DNA of 64,000 nucleotides from Trema orientale (Eukaryota > Streptophyta > Magnoliopsida > Rosales > Cannabaceae): the NCBI GenBank assembly GCA_002914845.1, contig JXTC01000808.1:4804-68803 (forward strand), in the 5' to 3' direction. Below are positions 25,601 to 36,670 of the stretch, in pieces (positions within the stretch are counted from its first letter, which is position 1; every line of letters starts with the position of its first letter). The translations under genes and the position numbers were made by a program. Below the pieces are notes generated by a model. It was not told the DNA's origin, did not search any database, and saw only the letters and a program-made list of their open reading frames with translations.

Positions 25601-25881
25601 TTTTTCTGGTGTTTCTTAGTTACTTATTTATATGTTGTGGTATGATTTCTGCTAATTTTGACTACTACTACATCTTAATCAAAAGTAAAACCTGTGGATA
25701 AACAAAACAACAGACATTAAAGCGGGCACCAGGTCTAGATTCTGCAAAAGAAATACTCAATCAGTACTAACCAACCTTTTGACTTGAGGACGAACAAAGC
25801 TCCGGCATCAAGCTCTTTCGAAGGGTTTTCCACTCCATTTTGCTTAAGTTCTTCCATGGAGTTTGGAGCCACCGTTCCCAT
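22668..25881 (-). CDS. GAT1-like: GABA transporter 1-like amino acid permease, intact, seven exons
   Basis: This is a member of the amino acid/auxin permease (AAAP) family most like plant GABA transporter 1. The family imports GABA and related amino acids with protons at the plasma membrane. Exons on the minus strand: 25776-25881, 25127-25357, 24815-24912, 24380-24566, 24067-24197, 23619-23852 and 22668-23048. They join in frame to 455 codons, close to the usual ~450. Visible features are GSWLHCGYHL at the exon 1/2 junction, a long hydrophobic first bundle (residues about 43-90), GPGWGKYFVGP, PSFHSLRHINLVS, SGYWAFGNQ, YMQPTNEVFEQKFADP and FKPSKRG. It ends FANM. The start at 25881 gives the short hydrophilic N-terminus typical of the family. 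All introns are GT-AG except intron 3, which uses a GC donor. Broken relatives flank it on both sides on the same strand. Substrate is inferred from family only. Confidence 0.9.
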
Positions 25882-26890
25882 CTCTCTCTCTCTCAGTGGA
25901 TGAGGGATGAGAGTAGTTTATGGTAATATCATAATATGTAGTGACAGATTCGAGTATCCGGCTAGCTTGGTAGTATAAGTTAAAAATAAGATACAAAAAT
26001 ATGGGCATACATTGTCAAAGTCCACTACGCTACATTTTAGACATCTAGAATTTCAAAACTCGTGCAAAATAACAAAGGAGTCCAATGATAATTTAATATG
26101 AAAGTTATATGAATTCTTTCAGCTTGTTTGCAGATGGATACAGGGGCAAAGTTGAAAACTGTTTTGGATTATTCAAACAAGCCAACTCAACGTGGTCCTA
26201 CTCTTGGAGAACTAGGGGATTATTTTATGTCTATCTTTGATTCTTCAAGATTTTTTTCGCTAATAAAATGTCATAAATGATTAAAAGATTCTCTCCAACA
26301 AGTATTTGCATTCGAAAGGCACTTAGTTTTAAACTATAGCTTCCATAAAAAAAAATGTTTTAAACTATAGGTTACCAACTATAGTGGAGAAATATATTAA
26401 TCTAAATCTTAGTGGTATTTGTTGGTTATATTTCAGCAGATTTTTGACACTACTAGGCACTCTTTCTCTTCTACTCACAGTGGAAAAGTCTTTTTAGAAG
26501 TGTTAAATTTCGAAGTTTTATCAAACGGCTTTTTATCCAACTTGCCAGTCAACACCAAAGTGAAAAATATCTTGGAAGACTCTTACATCATATAAAGAAA
26601 TCTTTAATCATAAGAAAATCATATAAAATACAGTTAATTATAAGTGCAGCTAACTAAATTCAAGCACTTGGACACATGACAATGTTGTCTGTATTACTAG
26701 CCGTCCTAGTAGAATGGAGCTGAACGTTGTCAAAGGACTGAGCAGGTCATAAGCCAAATTATTGATAGCTACAAATGACGTGACAAGAGGAATTTGTTGC
26801 GTCTCTTTGACAAGTTTATTTTAGTAGCCTAATTATTCTGGCAGTAACCGAAGTTCTGTAAAGTATCATTTGTCACCTACATTGACAGTT
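25882..26890. other. 5' flank of the transporter gene, no other gene
   Basis: The minus-strand leader just before the ATG is GA-rich (AGAGAGAGAGA at 25884-25895), a common plant 5' UTR feature. No TATA box could be placed with confidence. The remainder up to 26890 is AT-rich and without coding signal; it also forms the 3' flank of pseudogene copy C. Confidence 0.45.
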
Positions 26891-26978
26891 CTAACCTATT
26901 ATATATATGTTAGCGAAAAATCTGTACTCGTTGGCGTCAAGAACAATCTGTCTGATCGAAGATATTGCTCCCAACACC

Positions 26979-27689
26979 TAGCGATGGAAACGGGTCAGGT
27001 TTGGGTCGGGTATAATTATTCTGTCCCATATTTACAGGAAAAAATCAAACTCATACCTACCTTGTTTACACGTTTAAGTTAGTGAGGCGGGTTCGGATAT
27101 TACCCATACGGGTAGGTAGGTACTCACGAGTATCCATAACAGGTAAAAAAAATTAAAAAAATATTTTATTTGAATGATTTGAAAAATAAAATAAATATGA
27201 ATTTAAAGAGAAAAAAATTTAATTACAATATCATATACTAAAATTAATAATACGTCTATGATATAACCTAATTTATATATATATATGGTTGCCAATCCAG
27301 TAGGTTTTTTTTTTTTTTAACCTATGTGTAGGTATTTTTTTTTTAGCTGATGATATGATATGCATGAAAAGACGTGCATCATTAATGCTATTTCTCTCTC
27401 TTACTTTTTAATATAAAAAAAATACAAAAAAAATTTTCATTGGCTACATTGATACCTATGTATAGGTAAAAAAAAAAAATACCAACTGGATTGGTGCCCT
27501 ATATATATATATATTTGTGTGTATTTTACATAAAATATACATATAGTAAATATATATTTTTTATCTTTATATATAAAATTAATCGGATCAGGTATGCGGG
27601 GCGGGTAACCGTATACCCATACCCGTCTTGTTTATTCGAATAGTGGGGTATAATGGGGCGGGTACCTGCGGGTATAATTGACATCTCTA
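26979..27689. mobile_element. Nonautonomous hAT element with 8-bp target duplication
   Basis: Ends are TAGCGATGGAAACGGGT on the left and, in reverse complement, TAGAGATGTCAATTATACCC on the right. The latter belongs to the GGGTATACCCG-rich class common for plant hAT MITEs. The flanks CCAACACC (26971-26978) and CTAACACC (27690-27697) differ at one base, as expected for an 8-bp hAT duplication. It sits in the last-exon remnant of pseudogene copy C and itself carries a second MITE. No coding region. Confidence 0.7.
27287..27499. mobile_element. MITE nested inside the hAT element
   Basis: Inverted ends are GGTTGCCAATCCAGTAGGT on the left and GGGCACCAATCCAGTTGGT (reverse complement of the right). 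Poly-T/poly-A and ACCTATRYRTAGGTA sequence lies just inside each end. It is flanked by ATATATAT on both sides, so the target duplication cannot be measured. A possible relative is at 32266-32498. Confidence 0.7.
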
Positions 27690-27762
27690 CTAACACCTCT
27701 TATACTAAGTAGATTGAGGCAATTGTGGTATTTCCCCAGAAAATATGATTGCAATAATCATT

Positions 27763-30598
27763 GATGGAACTAGAATTTTTGGTCAGGGGCAAGAAATAGA
27801 ATAAACATTTAGATAAAACTTACAATTATAAAGTACAACAATTGTCCTCGATGGGCTTTCATGTTCTGAAACTATTGGATAATAAACTCAATATCAAGAC
27901 TTTTGAAAATATATCTCTCCATGTAGACAAGTAAATTATCATTCATCTATTCATCTCCCATCCGATTGCGTGATCGATTTTTTACAATATTCATGACAGA
28001 AAATACTCTCTCCACAGTAGCAGTAGTAACTGGTAAAACTAAAGCTAATGTAACAAGCTGGTAAATTAATGAATATACATAATTTTTTCTTGTCTCAACA
28101 ATTTTTTGAGCAAGATCACCAATACTTTTCAAACTCAAGAATTGCTTACTAGAACCATATCGATAATAAAAATTTCAAGTTGATCATTAAGTACTATAAG
28201 ATCTACTGTAGAAAAATCTTTTGGATAATATTCAGCAAAGTGGACTTATTTTTTCTTGTCAAATGCATAGAATGAATCATTGGGCACAAACTTGTCATAT
28301 AAAGAAGTAAGTCAGTATTTATCTCATTAAAACGATCGTTCAGCTCTTGAAGTTGCATATCAATAACAGCATAAAACAACTCCATATGAAAGTAATGCAA
28401 ATTTGTAATTCCTTAAGCTTTACGTCGTGATCGACCTTGAGGAATATAGATGTCTTCCATATTTGCAACAATGATGTCATGTTGTTCACAGAAAGTAGAT
28501 ACTTGCTTAAGAAAAGAATTCTATCCATTTTCCCTCATCATCTATAATTGTTGCTTACATATTTTCACTAGCTTCATGGCATTTCCTATATCTTGATCTT
28601 TCCTTTGGAAGACTCTAGATGATTCATTTGTAATTCCAAGCAATGCTCTTATTAAATGTATATTGAATACAAAATCAAATGATAACATCGAATCCAATAA
28701 GTTGTTTACTTCAGAACTTTATTCAGAGTTTGTTCTTTCCTCTATAATTCTTTCAAGGACATTAATCACAGAGGAGAACATATTAATCAAGCTAAGTAAA
28801 GTACCATAGTATAAATTCCAACGTGTGTCAGCAGGGTATTTAAGAGAAGTTTGTTGATTCTAGCCTCACCCACTTGAGATATCACCACTTTTGAGTACTT
28901 CAGCAATTATGGTATCTTGTTTCTCTCGAAAAATATCTAAATGTTTAGATGAATCTCCAACGACATTCTCTACACTAGCAACTAAACTAAAAAGTGATGC
29001 AACTTGAATATTTTTCTTTACCACAACTACAAGAGCAAGTTGAAGTTGATGAGCAAAACAATGAACATAAAATGCACACTAGATTTTCTTCAAAATAAGC
29101 GTTTTAAGACCATTGAACTCGCCTTGCATATTATTTGCCCCATCATATCCTTGTCCTCTTAATCTTGATATGTTTAGTCTATATCTAGAAAATAATTTAT
29201 CAATAGCACTTTTAAATGTCAAAGTTGTAGTACTAGCAGCGTATTCAATTCCTATAAAATACTCAATAACACATCTATTTTTATCCGCATAATGCAATAC
29301 AAACACTATTTTCTCTTTTATTAAGATATCAAAAAGATTTATCAACTAGAAGAGGAAAAAAAAAAAGCATCACTAATATCTTTAATAATAACCTTGACTG
29401 TTTCAGCAGCTACATCAATTATAATATCTTTTTGAATGTTAGATGATGTAAGTTTGGTATTCTCAGGAGCATTTTTCAATGTAACGGCTTTTATATCATC
29501 ATTATGATCAGCTAGAAACTGTAAAACCTCTAGAAAGTTACCTTGATTCCTTAAATTTTCAGATTCATCATCACCATGAAAAGCGAGCTCTTGTTGCAGA
29601 AGTAAACGAATACAATCGATTGACGCAGTCAAGTAAGTTCGATATGCACTTCAAACTTGTTCAGATTGCTTTTATAAAACCATCTGAATGTATCGCTTTT
29701 GGTTCATCAAGTCTTCACATTTCTTCCAAGTTTGGTTATGAGCGCTATTTGGACTCCCAATATGTTTTTGAAGTCTTTCTTTATTTTTCTAATCTGAAAA
29801 GCCTTCACCAACAAAAGAATCACCAACTGCTTGCTCTCCAACAATTGGTTTAAACAGATAACAATATAGGCAAAATGCAGTATCTTTAGCTATACTATAT
29901 TCTAACCATGTAGCATATTCATCAAACCAAGAAGGAATAAATAGTCTTGGTTGGTTAACTTGGCTTCAAAAGTTTGTGTAAGGAAAAGTATGACCCGAGG
30001 CTAACAAGGACTTTTTTACAAATATGCTTGTTGAACTTGATTTTGAATAGTAGGATTTTTACTAACCACTAACAAATGAATACAAAAAAAAAAAAAAAAA
30101 AGAATAGTAGGATTATATTACGAAATTGGAGGTCTTAGTCCAGGATCAGTTGGAAGTTGTTCTGCAAGATTGATATCATTATCCACACTACTTGATTTCC
30201 TATTGACATTATTTTTTCCTATAGTAGATAGTGACTCTAATTAGTATCTCTCCATACCTGTACACATCAAATTTGACAAAAATAAATTGCTATATTTACT
30301 CGGTTTCCTGAAACAAATAGTTTCTGACAAATTACTTCATACAATATAAAAAACACATTATACAACAACATAAGGATCACTAATCGTTGAATTTATGATA
30401 AATTGTAGTCTAAATTATTTCATTTGTATTAATATTTGCTAAGATTAATTGATACGCTTTATAGGCACACCAATTCATCAATAAGTTGAGAGCTATATAT
30501 TATTACTACCCACGATAATAAAAAGCATATAAGTAGACCAAATATAAATAAAACAGTTGAGGGGGGGCCACCGCCCCCTAGCCTATGTTGGCTCCGTC
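27763..30598 (-). mobile_element. hAT transposon with broken TTF-type/DUF4371 transposase
   Basis: Minus-strand fragments follow the order of plant TTF-type zinc-finger hAT transposases. There is a DUF4371 part at 29632-29342 and its continuation at 29345-29079 (GQGYDGANNMQGEFNGLK). A middle part with CFAHQLQLAL lies near 29030-29070, and the C-terminal dimerisation region at 28138-27947 (VTTATVERVFSVMN). An A-run at 29352-29361 and several stops and frame changes break it. Ends resemble each other: GATGGAACTAGAATTTTTGG on the left, and GACGGAGCCAACATAGGCTA read inwards from the right. No target duplication is seen, which fits the loss of host-gene sequence at the site. Confidence 0.7.
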
Positions 30599-31000
30599 TT
30601 TGCCAATGGAAGACTAAAAAGAGCTGGGGCCACTATTGAAGTGGTCACGTGGTAACCACAATGCAACCATGATCCTATTATACCCGCACATATCATCCAC
30701 AAAATCACACTTCACATCTCAATAAAAAAAATAAGACATTTCAGTTACAAGGTTATATATAAACACATAAACACGAAGACTAGAAAATGTAGGTGTTACA
30801 AAGCAATACATAGTCTTATACTAAAGTAATTAATCACTATATATTTTGATTCTTTTAGAAAGCTTTTCATGTATATACCTCTGGATTTGAGTACAAACAG
30901 AGCTCCAGCATCAAGTTTCTTCTGAATAAATGTCTACTTCTTCATCTTTTTTCTCTATGGTTGATACTTCCATTACTGAATTGGGAGTAATGGAGCTCAT

Positions 31001-32265
31001 CTTTTTGTGAATTTGAGACTGCCAAAGAGAGAAAAATGCTTAAAGTCATTGAATTTATGAAGATTTTAAGTTTGTGACGATTTTAGTTTCATTGAAATGA
31101 CATTGATGCAATTATTAATGTTTACTATTTTTAGTCAATGAAATAGACAAGCAAGAAAGAAAACAAATTGAACCGGCCAATGGTCAATTGGGTACTGAGA
31201 AATTTAATATTAAAGTTTTTCATGTGTCTTGTATTGGTTAAAAAAAAAAAATCTCAAAGGAAAAGGGTTGTAGGTTTTTCTTATGGGAAGTAACAACTTC
31301 ATGTGAGACAAGAAGGTTGAGATTGAGGTTGAGGTAGAGTACTTTGGCTTATTAGATGACTTGTAAGAGCAACACATGAAAGATCAAAGAGGGCCTAGAA
31401 AAAGGACATGAATTTATTGAAATACACATGGTAACCCTTTATTACTTGGGTTTATGGTGGGTCTTAGCACCATAATTACCCCTGCTATTTTAACAAATAA
31501 CAAAATCACATAAATTATTGCAGGACTATTATGATTTCTAATTAATAAAAGAATAATCACAATTACTATAGCGTTTAATATCGTTTGAAAATGAGAAAAT
31601 TTGGATCTTATAAAGAAGGATTGTTCTTGACTTATTTAGACGGCGTATACTAAGGCGTAAATTCAAAACAAAAAGACACTTGAACCTTTCATAGAATGGC
31701 ACCAATGAAAAATGTTGGATCACCAAAACAGGGTAATTGGAGTATGCACATCCCTTATGAGGGAATAGGAATATGAAGAATGTTTACAGAAGAGTAGGAA
31801 TAAGGGTAGATCCTGACAATTACCAGCACCAGTGATGTTCAACATTTTTTGTTTTTACTTGTGGAATGTGAGCTTGGTAATTGGTATTTGGCGTTTGGCC
31901 ATTTGGACACTCAAGAAAAAGATTTTCCTTGCTTAAATTCAAGGTCTGACCTTAGGTTCCCTTTGGTGTATGGAATTGAAGAGAATTTGAGTTTGAATCG
32001 TATTGAATTGGAATGTATTAGATTGAGTTAGGATATACTTCATACTATTGGATTAGATCAGATTCAGATTATTTTTATAAGGTGGGACCCCTTGCATTGG
32101 AATGTAAAATAAATGTGTTCTAAATCAATTTAAACCTAAAAAGAATTATAAAAAAAAAAAAAAAACTTTCAAGGTGGGAATGTGGAATAGAAGTGGGAGC
32201 TACATGTTGAGACTTTTGAATAGGATTAATTATTTCATTCACCAAATTATTGAGCTATATTTATA
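31001..32265. other. 5' flank of pseudogene copy C and intergenic DNA
   Basis: No gene is recognised. At about 31960-32110 the text (CCCTTTGGTGTATGGAATTG and following GAATTGGAATG phrases) resembles the inner part of plant MITEs, but matching ends were not found. Confidence 0.4.
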
Positions 32266-32498
32266 GGCACTAATTCAGTAGTATTTGTTTTTTTTTATCT
32301 ATTTATAAATATTATTTTATCTAATTAAAATTTATCACGTACGTCTTTTTAGGTAAAAGAGTACTAAAGAATATGTATTTATTATTGTTATTATTTTAAA
32401 ATTACTTAAATCATTGTAACCATTAGATTATGATCAACGACTAAAAAAATACCTATAGATAATTTATAAAAAAAAATACCTACTAGACTATATGATCC
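32266..32498. mobile_element. Possible MITE related to 27287-27499
   Basis: The left end reads GGCACTAATTCAGTAGTATT, and the right end in reverse complement reads GGATCATATAGTCTAGTAGG. Both run into poly-T and TACCTATAG-type sequence as in the element at 27287. The ends agree only partly. Confidence 0.4.
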
Positions 32499-32666
32499 AA
32501 TATATATATATGAGTTATAATTCAGTAGGTATATTATTATACCTTATTTATTTATTCCCAAATTGGCATCAAATATGAAATCAAGATAAATAATTTCGGT
32601 TTTACTTTGATCTTCCATTAAAAAACAGTTGAGGAAAAATTTGAAAAGAATGTAATTATTAATAGA

Positions 32667-32703
<37 letters not shown>

Positions 32704-33805
32704 CGATATAATTTTCATTTGTGGGTTAATATCACATGGGGTTCCATTCTTTACCAGATGTATCACTTAGATCTCGTTTTTCTTTTTGTAGTGTTTAATC
32801 ACAAAACTTTTTAATTTCGTAACACCTTAGTCTTTTTCACTTTTGCCGTTTGATTTTGACATTTAAACTTGACAAACAGCTCACATCACCAATAAGTCAA
32901 GGGTATTGGTGGTCATTAAAAGAAAAGAAAAAAATAAAAAAAAGGGTTCGGGGTTGAGGTAACCCCATCATCTTCATCTTCAATGTGAGGAGAAATTCTA
33001 AATACATCAATAATTGGACTAAGTACATTCATAATTTTTGTTACAATTTTATCTATAATTAGACTTATCAAAAAAGACAATCTAAGAATTAAATATACCT
33101 ATAAGAGTTACATGGTGAGAATGTTAGTAGTACAGCAAGGAAAAAAAGATGAAGAAAATTGTTTAAATCCTAGGAGGATTTTTTTTTATTTTTTAAAATC
33201 ATAAAAATATGCAATTTTCTTTTATAGTGCAAAAATAGACAATTTATTAAAAAATTGAGAGAAAATATCACCATAATATATGAAATATATATCTATAGAA
33301 TAAAGGAGATTTAAAAAAAAACCTGCATCAAAAAAATAATTAAATTATGATATATATGTATATATATATATTAGAATTTAGAAGCAGTATATATATTTGA
33401 CTTAGAGGCTGCTCTGTATTTTTTATAAAACTTATATATATATATCATCTATGTTAAGAGGAAAAAAAAGTAGGATAACATTTATTATAATTATCTTTAT
33501 GAGAAAAATAAAATAGATGAAAAAAAAAAAAGAAAAAGTGAGGCAAAAATAACATGTTACAGGTAATTATACACAAAAAATAAAAAAAAGAACTTAAAAT
33601 TTAAAAAGAAAATTCCAAATAAGATAAATATAACAAAAATTGATTGAATAATATCTTAGGCGCCACCTTTATTGTTTCTATTTTAGTACAACAAAATGAA
33701 GAATGCTCAAAATAAAAAGGGGTATTTTTGAAATTAAATGAATGTACAAAGAAAAAATAAAATAATAAAATAATTTTTTTTTGATGTAAAAAGAAAATGA
33801 ACATT
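32499..33805. other. Intergenic, AT-rich with TA microsatellite
   Basis: A TA dinucleotide run occupies about 32669-32701 and shorter ones occur at 33351-33372 and 33433-33446. The frames on the minus strand at 33601-34075 are A/T-driven and show no domain. Confidence 0.5.
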
Positions 33806-34375
33806 CTTAGTCAACGTGATGGATTTAGAACTTCTCCAAAATAAGTCCCACCTTGAGGAAAACTCACACTTGGGCTGGGTTTTAGTCGCTATGACTTTCT
33901 CCTGATTAAAGTTTGAAAAAATTATTATCCGGGGTTTAATTAACTCGCAGTATGTTGGATGAGGTAAAATTTTTATTAATTTTATTATTTTGGGCAAGCA
34001 AATATTAGGTTTAATGGCAATGAAAACTGATTTTTTTTTTTTTTTCATTGTACAGAAAATAATAATTCGAAACAAGGAGACCCAACTCCTAAATGTGACT
34101 TTTAATCGATTTCTTCCATTTTTATAGGTTGCATTAAGTTTTTCTATGATTCTTAATGCTCTTTGTTTACAATTTATGTGTGTATATATCTACGAACTGA
34201 AATAATGCTCGCTCTATTATTTGTTTACAGTAAGGAATAAGATTCTTTTATTATTACTTTCTTTGTATATGGGTTAGAAATTAATATTTTTATGAAAACT
34301 TCTATATAGATTGATGTGTAGGTGATTACGAAATTAGTGCTCTATAAATTTATTTGTTTAACATAGACGTTGTGG

Positions 34376-34406
<31 letters not shown>

Positions 34407-34762
34407 TTTTTCAATATTTCTTCTGCTCATTTTTAACTTTTTTTTTACGCTCTTTGCTTTTGTTTGGTTTTTTTGTCGCTTTATGCTCCGACCTGAAGCT
34501 GGGCTAGGTTTTATACTACAAGGTTGAAGCTTTAATGGCAGAAAAGCTTCAAGTGAGCGTACATGGCAGAAAGCATCGAAGGAGATTGTGGGTACTGTGA
34601 CTGTAGCTCCAACATTTTTGTTTTTACAACTAGTACCTTTGGGTCAATTCGCGTGAGCTGCTTGTGATGTTTGAACGGCAAAATCAATGACAAAAGATGG
34701 AAAGGACTAACATGTTAACGAAATTAAAAAGAATTGGGATTTAAACGCTTAAAAAAAAAAAN
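33806..34762 (+). repeat. ~0.9-kb direct repeat, copy 1
   Basis: It matches 34936-35859 over its whole length with scattered substitutions and small indels. Matching landmarks include AGTCGCTATGACTTT, AGGAGACCCAACTCCTAAAT and GGTTGAAGCTTTAATGGCAG. Copy 1 carries extra bases (GTACATGGCAGAAAGC) near 34558. It ends in an A-run directly against the single N at 34763. The last part reads smoothly as protein-like text for about 40 residues but belongs to no family I know. Confidence 0.85.
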
Positions 34763-34763
34763 T

Positions 34764-34935
34764 TACTTCTTGAAGTAAAAGTTTAAAAAGATCTTCTTAA
34801 AAAAGATGGTGGGTCCATGCTTCTTTAAAAAGATCTTTTGGATACAAAAAGATCTTCTAAAAATTCATCCAAACACTCCTAAAAGATCTTTTGAGCTCCT
34901 CAAAAGATCTTTTGAAAGCTGTGCCAAACAAGCCC
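34764..34935. mobile_element. Tourist-like MITE fragment
   Basis: The right end in reverse complement reads GGGCTTGTTTGGCACAGC, the GGGCCTGTTTGG-type terminus of PIF/Harbinger (Tourist) MITEs. TTA follows at 34936-34938, the usual target site; the other repeat copy has an uninterrupted CTTAGTCA there. Several AAAAGATCTTTT palindromes lie inside. The left terminus is missing at the N. Confidence 0.55.
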
Positions 34936-35859
34936 TTAGTCACGGATTTAGAACTTCTCCAACGTGAGCCCCATTTTGAGGAGAACTCACACTTGAGCTG
35001 GGTTTTAGTCGCTATGACTTTTCTCCTGATTAAAGTTTGAAAAAATTATTATCCTAGGTTTAATTAACTCGCAGTATGTTGGATGAGGTCAAATTTTTAT
35101 CAATTATATTATTTTGGATAAGCAAATACTAGGTTTGATGACGATGAAAACTGATTTTTTTTTTTTTCGTTCATTGTACAGAAAATAATAATTCGAAACA
35201 AGGAGACCCAACTCCTAAATGTGACTTTAAATCGATTTCTTCCATTTTTATAGGTTGCATTAAGTTTTTCTATGATTCTTAATGCTCTTTATTTATAATT
35301 TATGTGTGTATATATCTACGAACTGAAATAGTGCTCACTCTATTATTTGTTTACGGTAAGAATAAGATTCTTTTATTATTGCTTTCTTTGTATATGGGTT
35401 AGAAAATAATATTTTTATGAAAACTTCTATATAGATTGATATGTAGGTGATTATTAGTGCTCTATAAATTTAATTTGTTTATTATAGACGTTGTGGGTTT
35501 TTTTTTTTTTTTCCCCTTTTAATTTCTATTGCATAATTCTTCGTAGTCATTTTAACTTTATTTTTACGCTCTTTGCTTTTGTTTGGTTTTTTGTCGTTTT
35601 ATGCTCTGACCTGAAGCTGGGCCAGGTTTTATACTATAAGGTTGAAGCTTTAATGGCAGAAAAGCTTCAAGTGAGCATCGAAGGAGATTGTGGGTACTGT
35701 GACTGTAGCTCCAACATTTTTGTTTTGACAACTAGTACCTTTGGGTCAATTCGCGTGAGCTGCTTGTGATGTTTAAACGGCAAAATCAATGACAAATGAT
35801 GGAAAAGAGTAACATGTTAACGAAATTAAAAAGAATTTGGATTTAAACGATTAAAAAAT
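34936..35859 (+). repeat. ~0.9-kb direct repeat, copy 2
   Basis: This is the second copy of the unit at 33806-34762, offset by roughly 1.12 kb including the MITE fragment. It continues past the point where copy 1 stops (AAAATAAAAAAGAATGAGCACC). The open frame at 35491-35769 has no known domain and begins in a T-run, so I do not call it a gene. Confidence 0.85.
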
Positions 35860-35917
35860 AAAAAAGAATGAGCACCTAAATGCTACGTTAATAAAGAATG
35901 GGGACTCCTAGTAATAT

Positions 35918-36360
35918 TAGAGGTGGCAAAACGGATCGCTCCGTGGCCCGTGGGTCGGCCCGGCTCGGCCCGCATTAGAACAGGCCGCTGGCTAGCCCAG
36001 TCTTAGGGATAGGACCAGACTGGGCCTAGATATTTAGACCCGCTAGCCCGGTCCAGCCTGCTAAAAATAATTTTTTTTTAATTTTTTAAAATAAATTTAA
36101 ATATAAAATTTTTTCCAATACTTATAAATACACATTTTTTCATTTTTTTTTCACACTTTTAAATTTCAATCTATTTCTAAATAATTTTCTTAAAATTTTT
36201 ATTTTAAATTTTTTTTTTTCAACTATTTAACTTATATACTTTTAACTTATTTAATTATTTAAAAATTTTTATCAATAAGAAAAAAAAACATATACAACTA
36301 ATATTTTTAATATACAAGTAATTATTTAAATTTTTAATATTTTTAACTAATTATACAACC
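35918..36360. mobile_element. hAT-like nonautonomous element, one end visible
   Basis: It starts TAGAGGTGGCAAAACGG and is followed by a GC-rich segment dense in GGCCCG/CGGCCC words (to about 36062), then AT-rich DNA. This is the usual composition of plant hAT MITEs with a TAGRGGTGGCAA end. The opposite end was not recognised, so the right limit is a guess. Confidence 0.4.
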
Positions 36361-36627
36361 AATAATGTTATTTTGCATGTTTTAAGTTTCCTTCGGAACA
36401 TCCCGAAGAAAATCGCATGTCGTTTTGCATTCAGGAAAGAACGCATTGGGCCAAACTGTTGAAACAATAACAAAAGCCCATTACAGGCCCAACTTCCACA
36501 TGAAAGTAATTATTGAAATGCCTAATACGTCCTTGTTTCACATCTGCAATAACAGACTTACTAGTGTTTGTGCAAGAGTCGCCTACTCATTTTGCTAAAC
36601 CCCGCGCCGACCTCAGTTTCAAGACAG

Positions 36628-36649
36628 CTCTCTCTCTCTCTCTCTCTCT
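36628..36649 (+). repeat. CT microsatellite in the presumed 5' UTR
   Basis: About eleven CT units, 22 bases upstream of the ATG of the helicase-like gene. CT/GA-rich leaders are common in plant genes; no TATA box is evident before it. Confidence 0.8.
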
Positions 36650-36670
36650 GGTTCTGGCTTCTGCGTTTCC

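Larger units (their letters stand above)
26891..31000 (-). pseudogene. GABA transporter-like gene, copy C: ends kept, middle replaced by transposons
   Basis: Exon 1 (30879-31000, minus) begins MSSITPNS and ends with DAGALFVLKS, followed by a GT donor. It has a one-base frameshift before the LDAGALF part. Exon 2 starts at 30674 with GSWLHCGYHVTTS and stops after SLPLA at about 30601, where a hAT element end begins. On the far side of that element, 27720-27762 reads IIAIIFSG-like last-exon sequence. After another insertion, 26891-26970 reads GAISSIRQIVLDANEYRFF and then stops. Exons 3-6 are absent. The paralogue was thus split, deleted internally and frameshifted; it is dead. Confidence 0.75.

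Noticed and set aside
35491..35769. 92-codon frame in copy 2 of the direct repeat
   Set aside because: It begins in a T-run, is not preserved as an equal frame in copy 1, and shows no known domain.
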